Made by a program: the position numbers and the translations under genes. Below are positions 1-5,763 of a stretch of 6,509 nucleotides of DNA, piece by piece. Position 1 is the first letter of the stretch, and each line of letters begins with the position of its first letter. The stretch lies in the NCBI GenBank assembly GCA_913775215.1, contig CAJYKO010000502.1:1-6509 (forward strand), in the 5' to 3' direction. The stretch is from an uncultured Devosia sp. Lineage in GTDB: Bacteria; Pseudomonadota; Alphaproteobacteria; Rhizobiales; Devosiaceae. The notes beneath the pieces are model-generated. The model did not search any database and was not told the origin of the DNA. It was given only the letters and a program-made list of their open reading frames with translations.

Positions 1-1
1 C

Positions 2-154
2 TGGGCGATGTGCTCCATGCCGGGGCGCGGATTCGGGATCGCTGCGCTTGTCCGCGCAATTGCAGCTTATGGGCTCAATGAGTTTCTTGCGCGGAAAGCG
101 CGGGCGCCGCTGGAAAAGCACGGGATCGATGTCGAGCGCCTCATAGTGGAATAA
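2..154 (+). CDS. 3' end of an unidentified gene (partial)
   Basis: An open frame enters from the left edge and runs 50 codons to a TAA at 152-154; its start lies outside the window. The visible C-terminus contains GFGIAALVRAIAAYGLNEFL and ends in KHGIDVERLIVE. It looks like an alanine-rich helix followed by a charged tail. The frame is credible because third codon positions are mostly G or C and because it stops just before a strong hairpin that suits a gene end. I do not recognise the family from this fragment and assign no function. The other two + frames are less attractive; frame 1 stops at 79-81. It converges on the SH3 gene at 203-688. Confidence 0.55.
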   Translation, partial: WAMCSMPGRGFGIAALVRAIAAYGLNEFLARKARAPLEKHGIDVERLIVE

Positions 155-158
155 GAAA

Positions 159-182
159 GGCACCGGGCTTGAGCCCGGTGCC
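159..182. terminator. Hairpin between convergent genes, likely bidirectional terminator
   Basis: GGCACCGGGC, loop TTGA, GCCCGGTGCC: a perfect 10-bp GC-rich stem with a 4-nt loop. It lies 4 bp after the stop of the left-edge gene and 20 bp beyond the stop of the - strand SH3 gene. Read on the - strand the stem is followed by TTTCTTATT, a fair U-rich tract. Read on the + strand it is followed by ATCGAATTTGT, which is weaker. It probably ends the SH3 transcript and may serve both genes. Confidence 0.8.
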
Positions 183-202
183 ATCGAATTTGTCGGTACT
201 GT

Positions 203-688
203 TTACTGGCCTACGCAGAAGTAACCATTGGGGCCATTGTAGCAGAAGCTGGCGCCCGGATTGCTCGGGTAGGGGTAGGGGTAGTCGGGGCGCGGTGGGC
301 GCGGGTTCCAGTGGGGCGGACGCGGCGGCGGACCAGGGTTCCAGTGCGGCGGGCGCGGCTGGTTCCAATGCGGGGGACGCGGCGGCGGAGGAGGCTCGTA
401 GCCACCGTCCCAACCACCGTCCCAACCACCACCGGTCGAGAGATAATTGGCCGAGACCCAGCCATCTGGGCCGCGCTTTTCGATGTAGCACCAGCTACCA
501 CGACAATATTGGATATCCACGCGTTCGCCGCGGCGCAGCGCATCGACGATACCGTAGCCAGTACCCGGACCGGAGCGGACGTTGACATTGCTGGTTGCAA
601 CTGCAGGAGCGGCAGAAGCCGCAGCGGTGGTTGCCAGTACTGCCAGGGTGCCAAGCGTAGAAGCTATAAGCTTGCGATTGAAGGCCAT
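203..688 (-). CDS. Secreted SH3-domain protein with Pro/Trp-rich repeats
   Basis: A 161-residue protein, probably exported to the periplasm or envelope. Residues 1-27 form a Sec signal peptide (basic MAFNRK, hydrophobic core, cleavage near ASA-A). Residues about 32-84 match a bacterial SH3 domain (SH3_3 type): SNVNVRSGPGTGYGIV, then YC-x4-WC (Cys62, Cys67), then GWVSANYL. Such domains often bind peptidoglycan or cell-wall peptides, but the ligand here is unknown. A Gly/Trp linker (WDGGWDGG) leads to a proline-rich region with three copies of RPPHWN (residues 104-109, 112-117, 123-128) and a PYPYP stretch. The tail FCYNGPNGYFCVGQ has two more cysteines (149, 158), so two disulfides are plausible. 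The start is supported by AAGGAG a few bases upstream on the - strand. It shares its core with the 5358-5648 protein. Its physiological role is unknown. Confidence 0.88.
   Translation of the reverse strand: MAFNRKLIASTLGTLAVLATTAAASAAPAVATSNVNVRSGPGTGYGIVDALRRGERVDIQYCRGSWCYIEKRGPDGWVSANYLSTGGGWDGGWDGGYEPPPPPRPPHWNQPRPPHWNPGPPPRPPHWNPRPPRPDYPYPYPSNPGASFCYNGPNGYFCVGQ
305..379 (-). repeat. Coding repeat: three RPPHWN units
   Basis: Three imperfect in-frame repeats encode RPPHWN separated by QP or PGPP linkers. On the + strand this shows as recurring GGTTCCAGTG/GGTTCCAATG blocks followed by GCGGGCGCGG-like runs. The array forms the low-complexity tail of the SH3 protein. Copy number could vary by slippage between strains (inference). 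Confidence 0.7.
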
Positions 689-741
689 GGGAGTTCTCCT
701 TTCCCTGTCGTTGGCTTTGTTTGCCTGGGACTAGATAAGCG

Positions 742-766
742 CATCCCGCATGAACCCAGACTGAAC
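742..766 (-). promoter_or_regulatory. Possible regulatory direct repeat upstream of SH3 gene
   Basis: In the 175-bp gap upstream of the SH3 gene, the - strand reads GTTCAGTCTGGGTTCATGCG. Two GTTCA units are set exactly 11 bp (about one helical turn) apart, at 751-755 and 762-766 on the + strand. A paired half-site one turn apart, roughly 65-80 bp before the start codon, suits a response-regulator site or promoter element. TTATCT a little downstream could be a -10. No regulator can be named from sequence alone. The rest of the gap shows nothing else convincing. Confidence 0.3.
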
Positions 767-847
767 GAAGCCTTTAGACTTCAGAAAGCCAAGACGCCTG
801 ACGGTGCGTTGATTCACGAAATGCGCGAAAGGCCATGGCGTTGCTCG

Positions 848-864
848 GCTGACGGCCGGTCAGC
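848..864 (-). terminator. Weak hairpin at the end of the MarR gene
   Basis: GCTGAC, 5-nt spacer, GTCAGC: a 6-bp dyad whose edge overlaps the TAG stop of the MarR-type gene. No U-tract follows on the - strand, so it is at best a weak or Rho-assisted terminator or an mRNA 3'-end stabiliser. Read-through into the SH3 gene cannot be excluded. Confidence 0.3.
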
Positions 865-1286
865 TAAAATTGCAGAAGGTCAGTGAAGCGCTTTAGGATT
901 TGGCCGAATTTCTTGCGCTGCTTTGGCTTGAGTTCACCTAAGAGCGCTTCTTCAAGCTGGGCCCAATGATCGGCTAGACTATTGCGGATGCGGATGCCCC
1001 GTTCAGTCAGTGCAACACCTGGGATCAGCTCTGGCCCCACTGCGCGGCGATCGATCAGGTCGCGATCGATGAGGCGAGAAAGGCGCGGATTGAGGGATTC
1101 AATAGGAAGGCCTAGTTCGTCGGCAAGCGCCTGTTCGGTTGTGCCGGAGCGACCTAGTTCGAAGAGAATCGCGTCATCACCCGGTTCGAGCCCGCGTTCC
1201 TTGAGCGGCACGAGCAGCGCCTTGTGTGCCAATTGGCCGGCGGCGATGAGCCGGTAGAGCACGGAGCTGGGTGAAGGTTTGGACAT
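864..1286 (-). CDS. MarR-family transcriptional regulator
   Basis: A 140-residue cytoplasmic DNA-binding protein of typical MarR length. An N-terminal helix (residues 4-30) and a C-terminal helix (about 103-138, rich in Leu, Lys and Gln) would form the dimer interface. The winged helix-turn-helix lies between them. ILFELGRSG (40-48) is the first helix, TTEQALADELGL (49-60) leads into the turn, and PIESLNPRLSRLIDRDLI (61-78) is the recognition helix. The wing follows, ending VALTERGIRI (91-100), the usual MarR 'LT..G' signature. MarR proteins usually repress their own or divergent genes and are released by small phenolic or oxidant ligands; the ligand here is unknown. It is divergent from the LysR gene. 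The start has no clear Shine-Dalgarno (CCCTCTT precedes ATG), so translation may be weak or the transcript short-leadered. The family call is firm; the subfamily is not. Confidence 0.85.
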   Translation of the reverse strand: MSKPSPSSVLYRLIAAGQLAHKALLVPLKERGLEPGDDAILFELGRSGTTEQALADELGLPIESLNPRLSRLIDRDLIDRRAVGPELIPGVALTERGIRIRNSLADHWAQLEEALLGELKPKQRKKFGQILKRFTDLLQF

Positions 1287-1310
1287 AAGAGGGAAAATAG
1301 TCCGAACTCC

Positions 1311-1404
1311 AGTTACGCGTCGATGATGCTTCCATCCTATCGTTAATCAAGCAACGACCAAGACCCGTTATTGTTCACTCAACGCAGATGAGTTATGCGT
1401 CGAT
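1311..1404. repeat. 14-nt direct repeat pair in the MarR-LysR intergenic region
   Basis: AGTTACGCGTCGAT (1311-1324) and AGTTATGCGTCGAT (1391-1404) differ at one base and start exactly 80 bp apart. One copy sits 25 bp upstream of the MarR start and the other 80 bp upstream of the LysR start. The placement suggests two operators for a shared regulator, probably one of the two divergent gene products (inference). No consensus promoter is convincing in this 197-bp gap. Confidence 0.5.
1382..1400. promoter_or_regulatory. Candidate operator dyad ACGCA-N9-TGCGT
   Basis: ACGCA at 1382-1386 and TGCGT at 1396-1400 form a 19-bp interrupted palindrome. It extends to TCAACGCA/TGCGTCGA with one mismatch. 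Its size suits a dimeric winged-helix regulator such as MarR or LysR type. Its right half is shared with the direct repeat at 1391-1404. Confidence 0.4.
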
Positions 1405-1483
1405 TGGTAGGGCTGGGTGATGTAATCGCCTTGGTTGAGCTATAGGCAGCGCGCCAGGGCGTGCGATCAGCGAGGGACCGAAA

Positions 1484-2380
1484 ATGCAGGATTTGGCGCG
1501 TATTCGTGCGTTCGTGCAGGTCTTCGACTCTGGCGGTTTTTCTTCCGCTGCGCGGCTTCACGGGCGCTCCAAAGCGCTGCTCAGCAAATATGTCACCGAT
1601 CTCGAAGACTATCTCGGCGTGCGGCTTATGAATCGCACAACGCGAAAACTGAGCCTGACCGAGGCGGGGGAGGCTTATTATCGCGAGGCGTCCTCGTTGC
1701 TGCAGCAGCTCGATGACCTCGATGCGACCATTACGGACCAGACGGCTGAACCGCGTGGCATGTTGCGCGTCTCGGCACCCCGCAATTTTGGCGAGTCGAC
1801 GCTGGCGCCGGCAATCTTTGAATATCTCAAGAAGTATCCAAAAGTGTCGCTCGATCTAAGGTTGGAGGATCGCTATGTGGACCTCGTCGATGAGGGGATC
1901 GACGTGGCACTGCGGATTTCAACGCTGGCGGATTCCTCGCTGATCGCACGCAAGATTGCCGATATGCACGTGGTGGTCGGGGCGGCACCCTCGCTGCTCC
2001 AAGCGGTTGGTGCGCCCAAGCATCCCGAAGATTTGCGACATTTGCCGTGCATTATCGACGTCAATCTGCAGGGGCAATCGAACTGGCGCTTCATTGAAGA
2101 CGGCAAGACGATCTCTGTTCCGGTCAATGGGCCGCTGCGCGTCAATTCGCCCTTGGCAGCGCGCAAGGCGGCGGCGATGGGCCTTGGATTCGTCGTATTG
2201 CCTTCGTACCTCGCTGACCCACTGGTGACGAGCGGCGAGCTCGTGCCAGTTTTGCCCGAGTTCCTGCCCACGGGGCAGACGCTGCAGGCTGTCTATCCGC
2301 ATCGGCGGCATCTGGCGGGCAAGGTGCGGGCGCTGATCGACCATCTGGTGGACTGGTTCGCCACTCACCCGATCAACTAA
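1484..2380 (+). CDS. LysR-family transcriptional regulator (CrgA/DmlR-like)
   Basis: A 298-residue protein of standard LysR length. The N-terminal winged helix-turn-helix spans about residues 3-62: LARIRAFVQVFDSGGFSSAA, then the recognition helix region RSKALLSKYVTDLE, then YLGVRLMNRTTRKLSLTEAGE, the classic wing. A linker helix follows (65-86). Residues about 92-292 form the periplasmic-binding-protein-like effector domain (RGMLRVSAPRNFG, EGIDVALRI, GLGFVVLPSYLA). The C-terminus YPHRRHLAGKVRALIDHLVDWF is typical of the CrgA-like subgroup. The start is supported by GAGGGA 6 nt upstream. It is divergent from the MarR gene but lies in the same direction as, and only 14 bp before, the metal-transporter gene. 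LysR regulators more often face their targets, so co-transcription with the transporter is plausible here. Target and inducer are unknown. Confidence 0.92.
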   Translation: MQDLARIRAFVQVFDSGGFSSAARLHGRSKALLSKYVTDLEDYLGVRLMNRTTRKLSLTEAGEAYYREASSLLQQLDDLDATITDQTAEPRGMLRVSAPRNFGESTLAPAIFEYLKKYPKVSLDLRLEDRYVDLVDEGIDVALRISTLADSSLIARKIADMHVVVGAAPSLLQAVGAPKHPEDLRHLPCIIDVNLQGQSNWRFIEDGKTISVPVNGPLRVNSPLAARKAAAMGLGFVVLPSYLADPLVTSGELVPVLPEFLPTGQTLQAVYPHRRHLAGKVRALIDHLVDWFATHPIN

Positions 2381-2394
2381 CGGATTTTGCTGGC

Positions 2395-4101
2395 GTGACT
2401 ATTGCTGCCATCCGAGCCCAGGCCTTGCGCCTCGCGGTTTTTCTGCTCGCGGTTTTGGGGCTGGCCCAGCCCGTCTTCGCGCATCCCCATATTTTCATCG
2501 ATGCCAAGGTCGACGTCGTCTTTGACGATGCCGGACGTATCGCGGCGCTGCGGCACCACTGGACTTTCGACACTGCCTTTTCGGTGTGGATGGTGCAGGG
2601 GCTCGATACCAATGGCGACGGCACGGTCAGCACCGAAGAAATGCAGCCGCTGGCCGACGATAATATGAATGGCCTCTCGCAATATGGGTTTTACACCTTT
2701 GCCGGCGACGGCATGGCGTTCGCCCCGGCCGGCGATCAGCGGATGCGGTATGACAACAATCGGGTGACGCTCGATTATACGATCAATGCGACAGAGCCGG
2801 TGGCGCCAGGATCGAAGTTCGAGCTCGGGATTTACGATGCCGAGTATTACGTGGCGATCAACTTTGCCGATGTTTCCGCGGTGCAATTGGTCAACGCACC
2901 GGCGAGTTGTTCGACGCGATTGGTGCCACCGGCGCCGATGGACAAGGCGACCGAGGACCGGCTCTATGCCTTGGGTCCGGATGTGCTCGAATTGCCCCCA
3001 GACCTTGCAGCTGCGATGCGCGGCACGCAGGGTATGATCGTGATCTCCTGTGGCCCGGCGCCAGCACCGACGACGGCCCTCGAGGCGACGCAGCACGTGG
3101 CCGAGGCGCGGCCGACTGCGCCATTTGGCGGACCGCCGCCAGAGCGAGGCCTCAACCTGCCGCGCACCGGCTTTTTTGGCTGGATCCAAGAGCAGCAGCG
3201 CAATTTTTATGCGGCGATGACCGGTGCTCTGGACCGCATGCGCAGCGACTGGACGGCGTTCTGGTTGCTGGGCGGGCTGAGCTTTCTTTATGGCGTGTTC
3301 CACTCGGCGGGCCCGGGGCACGGCAAGGTGGTTATCTCGTCCTATGTGCTCGCCAATGAGCGACAACTGAGGCAAGGGATTGCGCTGAGCGCGGTTTCGG
3401 CGCTGCTGCAATCGGTGGTGGCGATCGCGTTCGTGCTGGTCCTGGCTGGGCTATTGCGGCTGACGAGTACGGCACTGGGCGATGCGGCTTATTGGGTCGA
3501 AATCCTCAGTTATGCCATGGTGGCGCTGCTCGGCGCGTGGCTGATCCTACGCAAGATTTTCGGGTGGGGGCATCACCATCACCATCATCCTGAACCAAAA
3601 ACGGTGCGGCGCGATATCTGGCATGATGCTGATGATCATCGTGGCCACGCTGATCATCAGTATCATGGGCACAATCACGATCATGGTCATGACCATCACC
3701 ACGGGCATGACCACGACCACGCGCATGAGCACCATGATCACGAGCATCACCATATGCATCATGCCGTGGCGCCGGCTGACCTGACGGGCAATTGGCGCGA
3801 AAAGCTGGGGGTCGTGCTTGCTGTGGGGTTGCGGCCTTGTTCGGGGGCATTGGTCGTGATGGTTTTTGCGCTATCGCAGGGTGTGCTGCTGGCCGGCGTG
3901 GTTTCCGTGCTGCTGATGGGGCTTGGCACCGCGATAACCGTCGCTGTTCTGGCCTCGCTTGCGGTGGGGGCCAAGGGGCTGGTGAGCCGCATGGGCCGCG
4001 GCGAGAGCGTGGTGGCCCAGCGGGTGGTATGGTGGGCCGAGCTGGCGGGGGCCATTCTGGTGCTGGCCTTTGGCATTTTGCTGTTGATGGCCAGTCTCTA
4101 G
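2395..4101 (+). CDS. Fused DUF1007 (ZevA-like) and NicO/RcnA-type (ZevB-like) metal transporter
   Basis: A 568-residue single frame joining two proteins that are usually separate neighbours. Residues 1-29 are a Sec signal peptide (cleavage QPVFA-HPH). Residues 30 to about 220 are a DUF1007 domain, predicted periplasmic, beginning HPHIFIDAKVDVVFD. It has a perfect EF-hand-like loop DTNGDGTVSTEE (71-82) and two cysteines (172, 219). After a proline-rich linker, residues about 256-568 form a NicO-type permease: WIQEQQRNFYAAMT, a first membrane segment, GVFHSAGPGHGKVVISSY, more membrane segments near 328-352 and 366-388, a His-rich loop (393-456), then GLRPCSGALVV (478-488) and three last segments. 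NicO/RcnA proteins move Ni or Co. The DUF1007-NicO pair ZevAB of Haemophilus influenzae is linked to zinc. The metal and direction of transport here are therefore open. The start is GTG with only a weak CGGA 10 nt upstream, chosen because it gives a complete signal peptide. hemH follows 88 bp on. Confidence 0.88.
   Translation: MTIAAIRAQALRLAVFLLAVLGLAQPVFAHPHIFIDAKVDVVFDDAGRIAALRHHWTFDTAFSVWMVQGLDTNGDGTVSTEEMQPLADDNMNGLSQYGFYTFAGDGMAFAPAGDQRMRYDNNRVTLDYTINATEPVAPGSKFELGIYDAEYYVAINFADVSAVQLVNAPASCSTRLVPPAPMDKATEDRLYALGPDVLELPPDLAAAMRGTQGMIVISCGPAPAPTTALEATQHVAEARPTAPFGGPPPERGLNLPRTGFFGWIQEQQRNFYAAMTGALDRMRSDWTAFWLLGGLSFLYGVFHSAGPGHGKVVISSYVLANERQLRQGIALSAVSALLQSVVAIAFVLVLAGLLRLTSTALGDAAYWVEILSYAMVALLGAWLILRKIFGWGHHHHHHPEPKTVRRDIWHDADDHRGHADHQYHGHNHDHGHDHHHGHDHDHAHEHHDHEHHHMHHAVAPADLTGNWREKLGVVLAVGLRPCSGALVVMVFALSQGVLLAGVVSVLLMGLGTAITVAVLASLAVGAKGLVSRMGRGESVVAQRVVWWAELAGAILVLAFGILLLMASL
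3571..3762 (+). repeat. Histidine-codon-rich low-complexity tract
   Basis: CAC/CAT-dense DNA encodes residues 393-456 of the transporter: 30 histidines in 64 residues, opening with six in a row and continuing as HxH and DH/GH units. Predicted topology puts this loop on the cytoplasmic side, between the third and fourth permease segments. Such loops in RcnA/NicO transporters bind divalent metal. Triplet repetition makes length variation between strains likely (inference). Confidence 0.8.
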
Positions 4102-4189
4102 AGCGCGACCCAGTGCCGCCTTGCGGTGGGGCTAGAAGCGGCTATGGTGCGGCCGAAATCTGGACTCATTGCAAGACCGGCCCCCGAAC

Positions 4190-5212
4190 ATGTCCGACCA
4201 CCTGCCTAAAGATCATCCGCCCGTTCCGCAGCAAAAGGTGGGCGTGCTGCTGCTTAATCTCGGGACGCCTGACGCGACCGATTTTTGGAGCGTGCGGCGA
4301 TATCTAAAAGAATTTCTGTCCGATCCGCGGGTGATCGAGACCAACAAGTTCATCTGGTGGCCGATTCTCAATCTGATCATCCTCAATTTCCGCCCGCAAA
4401 AGGCGGGGCATGCCTATGCGCAAATCTGGGACAAGGAGCGCAATGAGAGCCCGCTGCGGGTGATCACGCGGGCGCAGACCGAGGCGCTGGCGGCGCGGAT
4501 GAGCGGTGATGGCGTGATGGTCGAATATGCCATGCGCTATGGCAACCCTTCGACCAAGAGCGTGCTCGAGAAGATGCAAAAGGCGGGGTGCCAGAAGATT
4601 CTGCTCGTGCCGCTTTATCCGCACTATTCGGCGACGACCACGGCGACGGCGAATGACAAGGCGTTCGATGCGCTCAAGGAGATGCGGTGGCAGCCGGCGG
4701 TGCGGACGGCGCCGGCCTATTTCGAAGACCCGAAGTATATCGAGACGCTGGCCAATTCGATCCGCGACGGGGTCGCCAAGCTCGATTTCGAGCCCGATGT
4801 GGTGATCACCAGCTATCACGGCATGCCGGTCGACTATCTCAAGAAAGGCGATCCGTACCACTGCCAGTGTTATAAGACGACGCGGCTGGTGCGGGAATAT
4901 CTTGGCTGGCCGAAGGAAAAGCTGATGGTCACCTTCCAGAGCCGGTTCGGGCCGACGGAATGGCTGCAGCCTTATACCGACAAGACGCTCGAAGCGCTGC
5001 CGGGCAAGGGGATCAAGAAGGTCGCGATCCTGGCGCCGGCCTTTTCGGCGGACTGTATCGAGACGCTCGAGGAGATCGCCATGGGGGGCAAGGATACCTT
5101 CATGGAGGCGGGCGGGGATAAGTACGCCTATATTCCGTGCCTCAATGACAGCCCCGGCGGCATGGACATGATTGAATCCATGGTGCGCCGCGAACTGTCG
5201 GGCTGGCTGTGA
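4190..5212 (+). CDS. hemH: Ferrochelatase
   Basis: Ferrochelatase inserts Fe2+ into protoporphyrin IX to form protohaem, the last step of the protoporphyrin-dependent haem pathway. The 340-residue protein has the family landmarks: KVGVLLLNLGTPDATD (16-31), SVRRYLKEFLSDPRVIE (34-50), PLRVITRAQ (88-96), VEYAMRYGNPS (111-121), LLVPLYPHYSATTTAT (138-153), the catalytic histidine in TSYHGMP (His210), GDPYHCQC (220-227), FQSRFGPTEWL (249-259) and FSADCIETLEEI (285-296), with Glu291 at the conserved acidic site. It has no long C-terminal extension. I chose ATG 4190 because residues before the conserved core are then few. A TTG at 4169 would add seven residues, and neither site has a clear Shine-Dalgarno. 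It is probably cytoplasmic or membrane-associated. It lies 88 bp after the metal-transporter gene on the same strand, with no good terminator between, so read-through is plausible. Confidence 0.96.
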   Translation: MSDHLPKDHPPVPQQKVGVLLLNLGTPDATDFWSVRRYLKEFLSDPRVIETNKFIWWPILNLIILNFRPQKAGHAYAQIWDKERNESPLRVITRAQTEALAARMSGDGVMVEYAMRYGNPSTKSVLEKMQKAGCQKILLVPLYPHYSATTTATANDKAFDALKEMRWQPAVRTAPAYFEDPKYIETLANSIRDGVAKLDFEPDVVITSYHGMPVDYLKKGDPYHCQCYKTTRLVREYLGWPKEKLMVTFQSRFGPTEWLQPYTDKTLEALPGKGIKKVAILAPAFSADCIETLEEIAMGGKDTFMEAGGDKYAYIPCLNDSPGGMDMIESMVRRELSGWL

Positions 5213-5352
5213 GCCTATTTGTAAACCCTACTTCGTCGGCCATCTGACGCGATCTTCTGCGCTTCCGGTGCTCACGTACCCAACGTACGCTGCGCTCCGG
5301 TTCTCGAAAGTCACGGCATCTGGCTCGCCGAAGCGACTTTCTAAACAGGCTC
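5211..5352. repeat. 142-bp imperfect palindrome between convergent genes
   Basis: Two arms of about 69 bp (5211-5279 and 5285-5352) are imperfect inverted copies around a 5-bp centre. Aligned blocks include GAGCCT at both ends, AAA, CTTCG, GCCA, CCGG and CGTAC next to the centre. The left end overlaps the hemH stop codon (its GA), and the right end stops 5 bp short of the SH3 stop. A smaller hairpin, GAAAGTC/GACTTTC (5306-5312 and 5335-5341), sits inside the right arm. No open reading frame or U-tract is present. It could be a dispersed palindromic repeat of REP/MITE type, a shared bidirectional terminator, or both. Confidence 0.7.
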
Positions 5353-5357
5353 AGGAC

Positions 5358-5648
5358 CTACCAGCCTGGGCCGCTGAAATCGGGCGGGGTGACGCGGATC
5401 TTGGCGGACCAGCCGACGAGCCAGGAGGCGTCGACCCAGCCGGTGTCGGTGACGAAGCACCAGCGATCGTTGCGGGTGCAATAGTCGAGGGTGACTTCGG
5501 TGCCGTCGGGGATGCGGCCGATGATGCCGTATTCCATGCCGGGGCCGGTGCGTACGGCAATATTGCCGCCTTTGACGCGGGCGGTGGGTTCGGCGAGGGC
5601 TGGGGTGGCGGCGAGGCCGATGAGGGCCAGGGCGACGAGAATGCGCAT
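5358..5648 (-). CDS. Small secreted SH3-domain protein
   Basis: A 96-residue protein. Residues 1-19 form a Sec signal peptide (MRILVALALIGLAATPALA, cleavage before EPTARV). The rest is essentially one bacterial SH3 domain: GGNIAVRTGPGMEYGIIGRI (28-46), YCTRNDRWCF (56-65), GWVDASWLVGW (70-80), then the short tail PPDFSGPGW. Cys57 and Cys64 match the cysteine pair of the larger SH3 protein at 203-688 and probably form a disulfide. A cell-wall or envelope role is inferred from the domain and signal peptide. The start is supported by AAGGA 7 nt upstream of ATG. The frame stays open further upstream, but that region holds the neighbour's terminator and no signal peptide. It converges on hemH. The 5713-5742 terminator upstream implies its own promoter in about 65 bp; I see only a weak CTTGTC there. 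Confidence 0.87.
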   Translation of the reverse strand: MRILVALALIGLAATPALAEPTARVKGGNIAVRTGPGMEYGIIGRIPDGTEVTLDYCTRNDRWCFVTDTGWVDASWLVGWSAKIRVTPPDFSGPGW

Positions 5649-5712
5649 GGGGCAATCCTTGGGTTTGCCTGTTCTTGCCGCAGCGACGTGGCCGAGACAA
5701 GGCGGGTGGCCC

Positions 5713-5742
5713 AAAAAGAAAACGACCGCCCGGAGGCGGCCG
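5713..5742 (-). terminator. Strong Rho-independent terminator of the DUF1236-like gene
   Basis: On the - strand CGGCCGCC, loop TCCG, GGCGGTCG form an 8-bp stem with one G-U pair, followed at once by TTTTCTTTTT. It lies 21 bp after the TAA of the DUF1236-like gene and 65 bp before the SH3 start, so the two genes are probably separate transcripts. Confidence 0.9.
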
Positions 5743-5763
5743 CTTTCTAAGATGTTTCGACGC

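Noticed and set aside
311..886. A 191-codon + strand frame spanning the first SH3 gene and its upstream region
   Set aside because: It is Arg/Thr-rich, has no domain or ribosome binding site, and lies opposite a gene with signal peptide, SH3 motifs and good Shine-Dalgarno.
2377..3411. A 344-codon - strand frame opposite the transporter gene
   Set aside because: It is Arg/His-rich antisense shadow of the DUF1007-NicO gene, whose motifs and membrane segments are clear on the + strand.
4102..4130. Possible terminator CCGC-CTT-GCGG after the transporter gene
   Set aside because: The stem is only 4 bp with a 3-nt loop and no U-tract follows; not supported as a terminator.
4304..4861. A 185-codon - strand frame opposite hemH
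   Set aside because: It is an Arg/Leu/His-rich shadow of an unmistakable ferrochelatase.
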